Source of the DNA: Caulobacter sp. Root655
GTDB lineage: Bacteria > Pseudomonadota > Alphaproteobacteria > Caulobacterales > Caulobacteraceae
DNA length: 64,000 bases
Direction: 5' to 3'
Assembly: GCF_001427665.1 (NCBI RefSeq)
Contig: NZ_LMHC01000027.1
Span: 45,736-109,735 of the forward strand
The position numbers and the translations under genes were made by a program. How positions within the stretch are numbered: the first letter of the stretch is position 1; the number at the start of each line of letters is the position of its first letter. The notes under the pieces are model-generated. The model did not search any database. It worked only from the letters and a program-made list of their open reading frames with translations, and had not been told where the DNA came from. Of the stretch, positions 33,801 to 42,116 are shown one piece after another.

Positions 33801-35930
33801 CGCCTGCTCGACCCCAACATGGGCGCGCCGGCCAACGTCAACTTCGGCGCCGACGAACTGGGCGGCGAAGGGCTGACGGTGACGCCGATCAAGACCGTGG
33901 CCCTGTGGTCCGGCATCGTCGAGACCGGGATGGACGGCAAGGCGACAGTCAAGCTGCCGGCCGCCGACTTCAACGGCGAACTGCGGATCATGGCCGTGGC
34001 CTGGACCGACAACGCCGTCGGCTCGGGCTCCAAGGCCCTGACCGTGCGCCAGCCGGTGGTCGCCGACCTCAACCTGCCGCGCTTCCTGGCCCCCGGCGAC
34101 AAGCCGATGGCGACGCTCGAGTTGCACAATGTCGAGGGCAAGGCCGGGGCCTATACCGTCGAGGCCAATTCGTCGGGCGGCATCGGCGTGGCGTTCAAAA
34201 AAGTTATTACATTGATCCTCGGCCAGCGGATCGCCGAGAAGATTCCCTTCCTGGCGCCCAATGTCACCGGCATCGGCAAGATCGGCTTCAAGGTCACGGG
34301 ACCCGGCTTCGACACGTTCAAGGACTACCCGATCCAGACCCGCCTGGGCTGGGGCGACGTGGTGCGCACCACCACCGAGCTGCAGCAGCCGGGGGCGACC
34401 TACACGCCCAACGCCCAGCTGCTGTCGGGCCTGGCGGCCGGCGACATCACGCTGCAGGTCAGCTATTCGCCGATCAAGGGCTTCGACCCGGCGGCGATCG
34501 CGGTGGCCCTGCAGCGCTACCCCTACGGCTGCACCGAGCAACTGGTCTCGACGGCCTATCCGCTGCTCTACGCCCAGAGCGTCTCCAGCGATCCCAAGCT
34601 GAAGCGCACCCCGGCCGTGCTGGCCGGGGCGGTGGGCAAGCTGCTGGATCGCCAGACGCTGGACGGGGCCTTCGGGCTCTGGCGGGTCGGAGACGGCGAG
34701 GCCGACGCCTGGCTGGGCGCCTACGCCACCGACTTCCTGGTGGAAGCCAAGGCCCAGGGCGTGGCGGTGCCGGACGAGGCCATGGACAAGGCGCTGAACG
34801 CCATGCGCCAGATCAGCCGTCCCGACGGCTGGAGCTCGGTGTCCTACCGCCTGGAATATCCGGAGTGGTGGACCAGCAACCCCGAGGCTTCGAAAAAGGC
34901 CACCGAACGCATGCGCCGCCGGGCTTCGGCCTACGCCCTCTATGTGCTGGCCAAGGCCGGGCGCGGCGACCTGGCGCGGCTGCGCTGGTGGCACGACGTG
35001 CAGATGAAGGACGAGGACCAGCCCCTGGCCAAGGCCCAGGTGGCGGCGGGCCTGGCCCTGATGGGCGACCAGGCCCGGGCCCGCTCGGCCATGCGCCAGG
35101 CGGTCAAGTCGCTGGGCTGGCGTGACGAGGCCGACTGGTACCAGAGCCCGCTGCGCGACGTCGCCGCGGTTACCGCCCTGGCCGCCCAGGCCGGCCAGAT
35201 GGACGTGGCCCGTCAGCTGCAGGGCCGGCTGGAGAACGTGGTCAAGGATCCGGACGCGCTCAACACCCAGGAGCAGGCGGCGCTGCTGTTCGCGGCCAGC
35301 CAGCTACTGAAGGCGGCCGGGCCGATGACCATCGACGCCCAGGGCGTCACCGGTCTGCCCCCGGCCGGCGGCTCGCCGCGCTGGGCGGTGGGCAAGCTGG
35401 CCGACGCCCGCTTCACCAACCAGGGCAAGGGCGCCCTGTGGCGGACGGTCAGCGTGCGCGGCACGCCGGTCATGGCGCCGGGGGCCGAGAGCAACGGGCT
35501 GTCGGTGAGCAAACGGCTGTTCTCGATGAGCGGCGGGGCGATCGATCCGGCGACGATCCAGCAGGGCGACCGGGTGATCGTGCTGGTCTCGGGGTCTTCG
35601 GGGCAGGCCCGCTCGATGGCCCTGGTGGTCGACGACGCCCTGCCGGCCGGTTTCGAGATCGAGACCACGCTGGGGGCCGACGACGCCCAGAACGGCCCGT
35701 TCAAGTTCCTCGGGACCCTGACCAATCCCGACGTCCAGGAAAGCCGCGACGATCGCTACATCGCCGCGCTGGACCTGGAGGGCAACAAGCCCTTCGCCAT
35801 GGCCTATGTGGCGCGGGCGGTGACGCCGGGCGAGTTCTTCCTGCCCGGAACGATCGCCAAGGACATGTACCGACCGAGCCTGAACGCCCGGTCGGACGCG
35901 GGGCGGATCAACGTGGCGCCAGGGCAGTGA
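30891..35930 (+). CDS. Bacterial alpha-2-macroglobulin (YfhM type)
   Basis: A 1679-residue envelope protease-trap homologue. It has one N-terminal membrane anchor (LVAVGAVALLVGFGGGFAAS, about residues 35-55), then macroglobulin beta-domains such as DIDGFLYADRGIYRPGETVH. The thioester motif is YGCTEQL, with Cys1214 and Gln1217. The helical thioester domain (TDFLVEAKAQGVAVPDEAMD) and a receptor-like end follow. The intact CxEQ implies it can trap proteases covalently. GGGAGAGCTGGG before ATG 30891 is the ribosome site. pbpC follows, the same pairing as E. coli yfhM-pbpC, suggesting joint work in envelope defence and repair. Confidence 0.95.
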   Translation: MSTDETPPEGGHEPKTSRWESFKARIPSGLKSPLVAVGAVALLVGFGGGFAASKVSDLGWFGGKSAVTATAPKGQAWSLFGKPRAAGAPRRGIPKPEGFAVWQSRIDSTGAAPMACIRMSKALDPSKPYADYVLLSPDIGRQPAVRVKDDELCVGGVGFTDHRVTLLKGLPGKNGETLGANADVDFTFGEKPPYVGFAGDGVILPREESDGVALETMNVSKLAIEVWRVSDRNLVRKSISAPDPTGEGDYASDYGDDSPDDEGRQVWKGVIDVTGGAAGQKATTVFPLGAVLKEMKPGGYVIKARDASGGRKTEGDEEPTPAQARRWIMFTDMALIAYDGSESLDLVVRSLKTAKTLAGVRVTLVAKDGEDLAQAKSDADGRVRFPRALLDGEGASHAKMVMAYGNEGDLAVLDLDRSPVDLSKQGVGGRTESDGGRAVASDIDGFLYADRGIYRPGETVHLTAMVRDRLAKAVNDRKGYILVKRPSGVEFKRYPFSRADAGAVLADIGLPRSAPRGRWTAVLMMEGVEAQAGSFTFSVEDFAPQRLAVTATGQESVPVAGGQERKIDVSARFLYGAPGAGLQTQGEARLRVDSDPFPRFKGYEWGDDLSPFEEKFIELGTTVTDGDGHAILNLGTGDAADTAQPLVAAVTASVFEPGGRPVREGLELKVRGKSVYYGVKVEQGDAGKGDPPVSLEMIAVNAAGARVASTATYTLISENWNYDWFQQDGRWQWRRTSRDAVVAKATVNIGAGQPARFNRRLGWGDYRLVVEGPDGAKTVTKFSSGWGSPAKEGEAPDFVRVSAGTKSYAQGDTVEITLKSPYAGQVQVAVATDRLIDFKTLSVGENGATVKLKTSAAWGGGAYVMVTVIQPRDPVSSPKPKRALGLIYVPLDPKGRKLTVDIGTPEKLDSKAPVEIPIKVQGLGFGQKAKVTIAAVDEGILRLTRQDSPDPAKWYFGKRALTLNYRDDYGRLLDPNMGAPANVNFGADELGGEGLTVTPIKTVALWSGIVETGMDGKATVKLPAADFNGELRIMAVAWTDNAVGSGSKALTVRQPVVADLNLPRFLAPGDKPMATLELHNVEGKAGAYTVEANSSGGIGVAFKKVITLILGQRIAEKIPFLAPNVTGIGKIGFKVTGPGFDTFKDYPIQTRLGWGDVVRTTTELQQPGATYTPNAQLLSGLAAGDITLQVSYSPIKGFDPAAIAVALQRYPYGCTEQLVSTAYPLLYAQSVSSDPKLKRTPAVLAGAVGKLLDRQTLDGAFGLWRVGDGEADAWLGAYATDFLVEAKAQGVAVPDEAMDKALNAMRQISRPDGWSSVSYRLEYPEWWTSNPEASKKATERMRRRASAYALYVLAKAGRGDLARLRWWHDVQMKDEDQPLAKAQVAAGLALMGDQARARSAMRQAVKSLGWRDEADWYQSPLRDVAAVTALAAQAGQMDVARQLQGRLENVVKDPDALNTQEQAALLFAASQLLKAAGPMTIDAQGVTGLPPAGGSPRWAVGKLADARFTNQGKGALWRTVSVRGTPVMAPGAESNGLSVSKRLFSMSGGAIDPATIQQGDRVIVLVSGSSGQARSMALVVDDALPAGFEIETTLGADDAQNGPFKFLGTLTNPDVQESRDDRYIAALDLEGNKPFAMAYVARAVTPGEFFLPGTIAKDMYRPSLNARSDAGRINVAPGQ

Positions 35931-35938
35931 TTTCGCGT

Positions 35939-36075
35939 CTTCTCCCTTCCCCCTTGATGGGGGAAGGGCCGGGGTTGGGGGTGAAACCGCGTCAGGATAA
36001 GGCGCGGCCGTTGTGACCTCGACCGCCGCGGCCACCCCCACCCCCGACCCCTCCCCCCTCCAGGGGGAGGGGAGA
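35939..36075. repeat. Palindromic repeat, family B, running into the pbpC coding region
   Basis: The left arm TTCTCCCTTCCCCCTTGATG with GGGGAAGG (35939-35967) pairs with the right arm CCCTCCCCCCTCCAGGGGGA with GGGGAGA (36048-36075). The right half is translated as the start of PbpC (TPTPDPSPLQGEGR), a peptide typical of such elements read in frame. Confidence 0.85.
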
Positions 36076-38121
36076 ATCCGGATCGTCACCCGCGCCCTGA
36101 TCGCCTTCGTCGCCGCGCAAGCCGCGCTCTTCCTGCTGAGCGCCGCCTTCCCGCCCGACATGGCTCGGGCCAAGCGTTCCTCGCCGGTGGTGCTCGACCA
36201 TCGGGGCGCCTGGCTGCGCGCCCTGCCGGTCGAGGACGGCCGCTGGCGGGTGAGGGCGGACCTCCAACGCACCGACAAGACCTTCCAGAAGCGGCTGATC
36301 GCTGTCGAGGACGCGCGGTTCTACGCCCACCTCGGCGTCGATCCTCTGGCCCTGGTCCGGGCCACCGGCTCGGCGCTGATCCACGGCCGCGTCAGCTCCG
36401 GGGCCTCGACCCTGACCATGCAGACCGCCCGCCTGCTGGAGCCCCGGCCGCGCAATCTCGGCTCCAAGCTGGTCGAGATGGTCCGCGCCGCCCAGCTGGA
36501 GTCGCGGCTGACCAAGCGCGAGACCCTGGCCCTCTACCTGACCCTGGCCCCCTACGGCGGCAACCTCGAGGGGGTGCGCGCCGCCAGCCTGGCCTATTTC
36601 GGCCACGAGCCGACCAGCCTGACCGACGGCGAGCAGGCCCTGCTGATCGCCCTGCCGCAGTCGCCCGAAGCGCGCCGCCCGGACCGCCGCCCCGAGGCCG
36701 CCCGCGCCGCCCGCCGCGCGGTGCTCGACAAGATGGTCCGAGCTCATGTGCTGACCGAAGCCGCCGCGGCCGAAGCCGACGCCGAACCCCTGCCCAAGCG
36801 CGGGCCGTTCCCGACCCTGGCCTGGCACGTGGCCGGCGAACTGGCCGCCGCCGCCCCGCTCGACCAGCCCAGCGTGGTCTCGACCCTCGACGCCGACCTC
36901 CAGACCCGGCTGGAGCCGATGGCCGCCGCTGTCGCCGCCGCCCAGGGGCCGGACGTCACCGCCGCCATCCTGGTGGTCGAGATCAAGGGCCGGGCGGTGC
37001 GGGCCCTGGTCGGCTCGGCCGGCCGAGACCGGCCCGGCGGCTGGATCGACCTGACCCGCGCGGTGCGCTCGCCGGGCTCGGCCCTCAAGCCGTTCATCTA
37101 CGCCTTCGCCTTCGACGATGGGACACTGGCCCCCGACACCCAGATCGACGACGCCGCCACCCGCTTCGCCGACTACCAGCCCGAGAACTTCGACCACGTG
37201 TTCCACGACAAGGTCACGGCCCGCGAGGCCCTGGCCTATTCACTGAACGTCCCGGCCGTCGCCACCCTGGAAAAGGTCGGCCCCGACGTGTTCGCGGCCC
37301 GGCTGGAGAACGCCGGGGTGCGGCTGGTGCGGCCGAAGACGGCGATCAAGGCTTCCGGCCTCGCCTTGGCCCTGGGCGGGGCGGGGATCACGCCGCGCGA
37401 CATGGCCGTGCTCTACGCCGCCCTGGGCGACGGCGGCGTGGCCAAGCCGCTGGCCTTCACCGAGACCGAGGCCAAGGCGCGCGAGCGCTCGGGCGGCAGC
37501 CGTATCGTCCGACCCGAGGCCGTGGCCCAGGTGCTGGACATCCTGCGCGAGGCCCCGGCCCCGCGCGGCCGCGCGCCGTCGGCCCTGACCAAGGGCGGGC
37601 CGGCCATGGCCTTCAAGACCGGCACCTCCTACGGCTTCCGCGACGCGGTGGCGGCCGGGGTGGTCGGCGGCCATGTGATCATCGTCTGGACCGGCCGGGC
37701 CGACGGCGGCGCGCGCGGCGGCCTGACCGGACGCGACGCCGCCCTGCCGCTGCTGTTCGACGTCGCCGACGTGGTCGGGGCCCCGGCCATCGCGCCGCGC
37801 CCCATAGCCCCGAAGTCCGCGCCCGGCGCGTTGCAACGGCTGAACCAGGCCTCCGACGGCCCCCGCCTGATCTTCCCCCCGGACGGCGCCACCGTGCAGG
37901 TCGACGCGGTCGGTCCTGGCGCGCGCGGTCTGGTGATGGCGGCGGGCGGCGAGAACCTGACCTGGTACGTGGCCGGCCAGCGCCTGGCCGCCGAGCCGGT
38001 CAGCGGCAAGGTGATCTGGAAGCCCGCCGCGCCGGGCTTCTATCGCCTGCGGGTGGTGGACGACCAGGGTCGCGCGGCCTCGGCGCGGGTGCGGATCAAG
38101 GCGCCGGCCGTCGACGGCTGA
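36013..38121 (+). CDS. pbpC: Penicillin-binding protein 1C
   Basis: A bifunctional peptidoglycan synthase anchored in the inner membrane, 702 residues. The transglycosylase domain has catalytic Glu99 in VEDARFYAHLGVD and SGASTLTMQTARLLEP. The transpeptidase domain has Ser356 in SPGSALKPF, the YSLN motif and KTGTSYGF. The C-terminal PbpC domain follows. GTG 36013 is the only in-frame start before the membrane segment (RALIAFVAAQAALFLLSAAF), because TAA at 35998-36000 closes the frame upstream. The first ~16 residues therefore derive from a family B repeat. Confidence 0.93.
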   Translation: MTSTAAATPTPDPSPLQGEGRIRIVTRALIAFVAAQAALFLLSAAFPPDMARAKRSSPVVLDHRGAWLRALPVEDGRWRVRADLQRTDKTFQKRLIAVEDARFYAHLGVDPLALVRATGSALIHGRVSSGASTLTMQTARLLEPRPRNLGSKLVEMVRAAQLESRLTKRETLALYLTLAPYGGNLEGVRAASLAYFGHEPTSLTDGEQALLIALPQSPEARRPDRRPEAARAARRAVLDKMVRAHVLTEAAAAEADAEPLPKRGPFPTLAWHVAGELAAAAPLDQPSVVSTLDADLQTRLEPMAAAVAAAQGPDVTAAILVVEIKGRAVRALVGSAGRDRPGGWIDLTRAVRSPGSALKPFIYAFAFDDGTLAPDTQIDDAATRFADYQPENFDHVFHDKVTAREALAYSLNVPAVATLEKVGPDVFAARLENAGVRLVRPKTAIKASGLALALGGAGITPRDMAVLYAALGDGGVAKPLAFTETEAKARERSGGSRIVRPEAVAQVLDILREAPAPRGRAPSALTKGGPAMAFKTGTSYGFRDAVAAGVVGGHVIIVWTGRADGGARGGLTGRDAALPLLFDVADVVGAPAIAPRPIAPKSAPGALQRLNQASDGPRLIFPPDGATVQVDAVGPGARGLVMAAGGENLTWYVAGQRLAAEPVSGKVIWKPAAPGFYRLRVVDDQGRAASARVRIKAPAVDG

Positions 38122-38131
38122 CCGTCTGGAA

Positions 38132-38172
38132 TTGCCATTTGGCAGTAAGTATCCTATATTGGGCCATATAGG
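38132..38172 (+). promoter_or_regulatory. Promoter with overlapping operator for the toxin-antitoxin pair
   Basis: TTGCCA (38132-38137) and TATATT (38155-38160) are separated by 17 bp, a good sigma-70-type promoter. The palindrome CCTATA-N8-TATAGG (38153-38172) covers the -10 box, and a second small dyad TGCCATTTGGCA overlaps the -35. This suits autorepression by the antitoxin. AGGAG (38170-38174) lies inside the operator, 7 bases before the GTG start. Confidence 0.75.
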
Positions 38173-38181
38173 AGTTCAGCC

Positions 38182-38595
38182 GTGACCCTCGCCACCCTGA
38201 TCGACACCCAGCCGAAAGCGTTCATCGCCGAGCCGGTTTCAGACGCGGAAGCCGCCGCGATGTTCCGCGCCACGGTCAACTTGCTGCGCCTGTGGGGCGT
38301 CACCGACGAGGAGGCCGCGACCCTGCTCGACATGCCGGTGCGTTCCTACCGGCGCTGGAAGGCGGGCGAGATCGGCCGCATCGACCGCGACGGCAAGGCG
38401 CGGCTGTCCAACCTGATGGGCGTCCACAAGGCCTTGCGGCTGATCTTCCAGGAGCCGCAACGCGGCTATGCCTGGATCAAGGCGCCCAACACCGCGTTCG
38501 GCGGCCGTTCGGCCTTGCGGGTGATGCTGGGCGGCGACCTGACCGACCTGATGCGGGTGCGCCGCTATCTCGACGCGGAGCGCGGGGCCTGGTGA
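38182..38595 (+). CDS. Xre/ParS-type antitoxin (DUF2384)
   Basis: A 137-residue antitoxin of the RES-associated Xre/MbcA/ParS family. The N-terminal helical DNA-binding part contains LLRLWGVTDEEAATLLDMPV and RSYRRWKAGE. The C-terminal DUF2384-like part (KALRLIFQEPQRGYAWIKAP, NTAFGGRSALRVMLGG) normally plugs the toxin active site. The start is GTG 38182. The last codons overlap the toxin start (GTGA, 38592-38595), which keeps antitoxin synthesis first. Confidence 0.9.
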   Translation: MTLATLIDTQPKAFIAEPVSDAEAAAMFRATVNLLRLWGVTDEEAATLLDMPVRSYRRWKAGEIGRIDRDGKARLSNLMGVHKALRLIFQEPQRGYAWIKAPNTAFGGRSALRVMLGGDLTDLMRVRRYLDAERGAW

Positions 38596-39314
38596 TCGAC
38601 CTTGCCGCGATCCCGCGGGCGGACATCGCTTGGCGCGGGGCGGTCCGGATCATCCGCAGCGCCTGGCCGCCGATCGACCTGTTCGAGGACATCGCCGACC
38701 CCGCCGACTGGCCGCTGCTGATCGCCGCCGAACAGAAGACCAATCCGCGCCTGATGGAGACCATCGGCAATCTCGACCTGCTGCCGCAGGACCGCTGGGT
38801 AGCGGGGGCGGGGGCCAGCTACCTGATGGCGCCCTTCACCCATGTCAGCCCCGATCGCCCCAGCCGCTTCAGCGCCGGGGCGTACGGCGTGCTCTATGTG
38901 GGCGACAGTTTCGAGGTCGCGCTGTCGGAAACGATCCATCACCACGCTCTGTTCATGGCCGCCACCGCCCAGGCCCCGGGCTGGACCTCGCAGTTCCGCG
39001 AGATCGTGCTGGATGTGAGGGGCGCGCTGCACGACCTGCGCGACGGGGCGGCCGATGCGGTCCTGGCTCTCGACGACTATGGCGCTGGCCAGGCCCTGGG
39101 CGGCCGGCTGAAGAGCGCCGGTTCGGAAGGGGTCGTCTATCCCAGCGTCCGCCATGCCGGCGGTACGTGCGTGGGTCTGTTCTATCCGGACCTGGCCTCG
39201 AACGCCGTCCAGGGACGGCACCTGGACTACCACTGGGACGGCGCCCGCGTGGACCTGATCCGCGAGCCGGCGACGGGTCGCGTGTTTCGGGTCGAGGCGT
39301 CGGAAGGCGGCTGA
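38592..39314 (+). CDS. RES-domain toxin
   Basis: A 240-residue RES-family toxin. Known members degrade NAD+ or ADP-ribosylate metabolic enzymes. The expected active residues and spacing are visible: Arg92 (SRFSAGAYG), Tyr102 (VLYVGDS), Glu113 (VALSETIHH) and a late Ser185 (VVYPSVRHAGG). It starts with GTG overlapping the antitoxin stop. It is somewhat longer at the N-terminus than the shortest RES toxins. No mobile element borders the pair, so it is a chromosomal type II module of ordinary local composition. Confidence 0.88.
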   Translation: MIDLAAIPRADIAWRGAVRIIRSAWPPIDLFEDIADPADWPLLIAAEQKTNPRLMETIGNLDLLPQDRWVAGAGASYLMAPFTHVSPDRPSRFSAGAYGVLYVGDSFEVALSETIHHHALFMAATAQAPGWTSQFREIVLDVRGALHDLRDGAADAVLALDDYGAGQALGGRLKSAGSEGVVYPSVRHAGGTCVGLFYPDLASNAVQGRHLDYHWDGARVDLIREPATGRVFRVEASEGG

Positions 39315-39362
39315 CGCAACGCAGCCATTGCGGTCACGCACCAAGTTCGGCATGTTGATTAC

Positions 39363-39944
39363 ATGTGTAGTTCAATCCGACCGCGCCGCCTTGTCCGCGC
39401 CGCCGTCCTGGGGACCTGCGTCGCCTGGTTCGCCGCAGCCGCCCAGGCCGGCACGGTCGAGACCCGCACGCCCTTCGGCCGGATCGAGATGGTCGAGGAA
39501 GTGCGCACCCGTGATCCAGGCGAGCCGCCGATCATGCATGTCGCGACAGAGTGGACGAAGCTTCACCTGCGCTGGCGGTCCGCCGACGGGGTGATGAGCG
39601 TCGATGTGATTGACAGCGGCGGGATAGTCCAGGCCGCGATAGAGGGAGCTGATTGCTCGGCCTCCACCGCCTATCTCCAGTACAGCGGCGTGGCGGGCGA
39701 ACATGAGATTGTCGATGGGGTGAGGACGCTGTTGGCGCTGCTTGACAAGGACTGTCCCCGCCTTCCCTCAGGCGCGACCTACGCCACGACCCTGGCTGAC
39801 GGCGCGGCGGACTTCGTCGCCGCCGAAGATGGCCTGCGATCTCGCGCACTTATCTTGTTCAGGCGTCCGCTGACCCGATGCCTGCCGCCGCCGATGAACA
39901 GGCTATTTCCCAGCGACCCATTCAACCCATTCCCCTGCCGGTGA
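39363..39944 (+). CDS. Hypothetical exported protein
   Basis: A 193-residue protein with a signal peptide (RLVRAAVLGTCVAWFAAAAQ, probable cleavage after AQAG). The mature domain (RIEMVEEVRTRDPGEP, VATEWTKLHLRWRSADG) has four or more cysteines, consistent with a periplasmic disulfide-bonded protein. Codon use is less GC-biased toward the 3' end, where LFRRPLTRCLPPPMNRLF looks atypical, so the C-terminus may be degenerate or frameshifted. Its stop is 5 bp from the stop of the convergent carbonic anhydrase gene. No family recognised. Confidence 0.6.
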   Translation: MCSSIRPRRLVRAAVLGTCVAWFAAAAQAGTVETRTPFGRIEMVEEVRTRDPGEPPIMHVATEWTKLHLRWRSADGVMSVDVIDSGGIVQAAIEGADCSASTAYLQYSGVAGEHEIVDGVRTLLALLDKDCPRLPSGATYATTLADGAADFVAAEDGLRSRALILFRRPLTRCLPPPMNRLFPSDPFNPFPCR

Positions 39945-39949
39945 GCCCT

Positions 39950-40576
39950 TCACGCCGGCCCGCTGGCCACCCGCTCATAGTCTTCCAGGCTGGAGATCCC
40001 GACCTCGAGGTCGGTGACCAGGCCGTTGGCTAGCGAATAGACCCAGCCGTGCACCGACAGGCTCTGGCCCCGGGCCCAGGCGTCCTGGACGAAGACGTCG
40101 GAGGCGACGTTGCGGACCTGGCGGATGACGTTCAGCTCGCACAGGCGGTTGAGGCGGGCCTTTTCGTCGGGCAGGGCGTCGAGCTCGTGCCGGTGCTCGG
40201 CGTGGACCTCGCGGATCGGGTGCAGCCAGTGGTCGACCAGGCCGCGCCGCTTGCCGTCGATGGCCGCCGCCACGCCGCCGCAGCCGTAATGGCCCACGAC
40301 CATCACGTGCTTGACCTTGATCACGTCGACCGCGAACTGCAGCACGCTGAGATAGTTGGCGTCCTGCGGCGGGGCCAGGTTGGCGACGTTGCGGTGGACG
40401 AACAGTTCGCCGGGGTCGAGGCCGACGATCTCGTTGGCGGGCACCCGGCTGTCGCTGCAGCCGATCCACAGGTATTCCGGGCTCTGCTGGCCTTCCAGGC
40501 GCTTGAAGAACTGCGGATCGGCTTCGGTCTTGCGCAGCGACCAGGCCAGATTGTTGCTCTTGAGGTCTTCAAGCAT
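39950..40576 (-). CDS. can: Cytosolic beta-carbonic anhydrase (Can type)
   Basis: A 208-residue enzyme close to E. coli Can. The zinc ligands are Cys40, Asp42, His96 and Cys99 (LWIGCSDSRVPANE, VVGHYGCGGV). GELFVHRNVANL and LCELNVIRQVRNVA are characteristic. It has no signal peptide. ATG 40576 is chosen because MLEDLKSNN aligns with the normal start; ATG 40585 is possible. The start overlaps the end of maiA, so the gene is downstream in the same minus-strand unit. Confidence 0.94.
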   Translation of the reverse strand: MLEDLKSNNLAWSLRKTEADPQFFKRLEGQQSPEYLWIGCSDSRVPANEIVGLDPGELFVHRNVANLAPPQDANYLSVLQFAVDVIKVKHVMVVGHYGCGGVAAAIDGKRRGLVDHWLHPIREVHAEHRHELDALPDEKARLNRLCELNVIRQVRNVASDVFVQDAWARGQSLSVHGWVYSLANGLVTDLEVGISSLEDYERVASGPA

Positions 40577-41210
40577 GGATCGCATCCGGCTGGAGGTCGG
40601 GGTGGGCGGCGGCGAAGGCCGGATGGTCGGCGGCCCGCGCGGCGGCGGCGCGCAAGGCCGGGAACGGGGCCAGGTCCACCTTGAACCGCTCGGCGTTGTA
40701 GACCTGTGGAACCAGGCAGCAATCGGCCAGGCCCGGCGCGTCGCCGAAGGCGAAGCCCCGGCCGTGGCGGGCGACCATCGGCTCCAGGGCCGTGAAGCCG
40801 TCGGTGATCCAGCGCCGCACCCAGGCGTCGCGGGCCGGCTCGTCGACCCCCAGCTTGGCCAGGGCCCGCAGGATGCGCAGGTTGTTCACCGGGTGGATGT
40901 CGCAGGCGACGATCTCGGCCATGGCCCGCACCACGGCCCGGTCGAACGGGTCGGCGGGCAGCAGGGTCGGGGCGGGCACGGTCTCGTCCAGCCATTCCAG
41001 GATCGCCAGGCTTTGGGTCAGCACCCGGCCGTCGACCTCAAGAGTCGGCAAAAGTCGCTGGGGGTTGAGCGCGGCATAGGCGGGCTCATGGTGCTGGCTG
41101 GCTACCAGGTCGATCGGCGCATAGTCGTAGGCTAGGCCCTTCAGATTGAGCCCGATCCGCACCCGATAGGGCGCGCTGGCGCGCCAGGTGCTGTGCAGGG
41201 TGAGCTTCAT
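40569..41210 (-). CDS. maiA: Maleylacetoacetate/maleylpyruvate isomerase (zeta-class GST)
   Basis: A 213-residue zeta glutathione transferase that isomerises maleylacetoacetate or maleylpyruvate using glutathione. The N-terminal thioredoxin fold has TWRASAPYRVRIGLNLKGL, PQRLLPTLEVDG and the glutathione-contact LTQSLAILEWLDE. The helical domain ends LADCCLVPQVYNAERF. It lies 10 bp downstream of the FAH-family hydrolase, its usual partner in ring-cleavage pathways (tyrosine or gentisate). Confidence 0.9.
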   Translation of the reverse strand: MKLTLHSTWRASAPYRVRIGLNLKGLAYDYAPIDLVASQHHEPAYAALNPQRLLPTLEVDGRVLTQSLAILEWLDETVPAPTLLPADPFDRAVVRAMAEIVACDIHPVNNLRILRALAKLGVDEPARDAWVRRWITDGFTALEPMVARHGRGFAFGDAPGLADCCLVPQVYNAERFKVDLAPFPALRAAAARAADHPAFAAAHPDLQPDAIHA

Positions 41211-41220
41211 CGCGGCGGCC

Positions 41221-41922
41221 TCAGACGATGGTGAAGTCGAGCTGGCCGACGCCTTCGACCACGCCCTCGACCCGGTCGCCGCGCCCGATGGCGGCCACGC
41301 CCTCGGGGGTGCCGGTGAAGATCAGGTCGCCGGCCGCCAGGGTCCACAGCTTGGAGGCCTCGGCGATGATCTCGGGGATCGTCCAGATCATGCTGGCGAT
41401 CTGGCCGACCTGGCGTTCCTGGCCGTTGACCGATAGGCGGATGGCGCCGTTCGGCTTGGCCCGCGCCGCCGGCCGGATGGCCGAGATCGGGGCGCTGGCG
41501 TCGAAGCCCTTGGCGGCGTCCCATGGCTGGCCCTTGGCCTTGGCGACAGCCTGCAGGTCGCGGCGGGTCAGGTCGACGCCGACCGCGTAGCCGAACACGC
41601 AGTCCATGGCCGCCTCGACGGCGATGTTGGCGCCGCCCGACTTCAGGGCCACCACCAGTTCGATCTCGTGGTGCAGGTCGTGGGTGGCGGGCGGGTAGGG
41701 GACCTCGCCCCCCTTTTCGCCTTGGGGCGCCGTCAGCGCCACGATCGCGTCGGCCGGCTTGGCGAAGAAGAACGGCGGGTCGCGCTCGTCGCCGCCCATC
41801 TCGCGCCGGTGGGCCGCGTAGTTGCGACCGACGCAGAGGATGCGGCGCACCGGGAAGACGACGTCGCCCCCCTCAACCGGAACCGTCGACGGGGCGGGCG
41901 GGGGGAAGGCGAAGTGCGTCAT
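41221..41922 (-). CDS. Fumarylacetoacetate hydrolase family protein (fumarylpyruvate hydrolase type)
   Basis: A 233-residue metal-dependent C-C hydrolase of the short FAH family. Key motifs are LCVGRNYAAHRREMG, PFFFAKPADAIV, the metal site HHEIELVVALKSG and the C-terminal LIFTGTPEGVAAIGRGD. Short forms paired with a zeta GST usually cleave fumarylpyruvate or fumarylacetoacetate. It is first in the minus-strand unit FAH-maiA-can. No ring-cleavage dioxygenase lies nearby, so the upstream pathway is unknown. Confidence 0.88.
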   Translation of the reverse strand: MTHFAFPPPAPSTVPVEGGDVVFPVRRILCVGRNYAAHRREMGGDERDPPFFFAKPADAIVALTAPQGEKGGEVPYPPATHDLHHEIELVVALKSGGANIAVEAAMDCVFGYAVGVDLTRRDLQAVAKAKGQPWDAAKGFDASAPISAIRPAARAKPNGAIRLSVNGQERQVGQIASMIWTIPEIIAEASKLWTLAAGDLIFTGTPEGVAAIGRGDRVEGVVEGVGQLDFTIV

Positions 41923-42116
41923 GCCGCCTGATTAGACCCAAACCCGCGCCGTCAAAAGTCTCCCGCGTGAAAAGGCCACGATCTTGCAACATCAAGGGCA
42001 AGACGACCGCCTAAACGTTCTTTCACTTGCCCCGAGACCTGACGACGAGTCATGACGGGTAACCAATTGTGGCGAAAACCCGCCACGCCGAAATCGAAGG
42101 GGGCCTCGGACCGACG

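Noticed and set aside
30207..34994. A 1595-codon open frame on the minus strand opposite the alpha-2-macroglobulin gene
   Set aside because: Its composition (His/Gly/Asp/Arg/Val-rich) is the mirror of high third-position GC in the real gene, and it has no recognisable domain.
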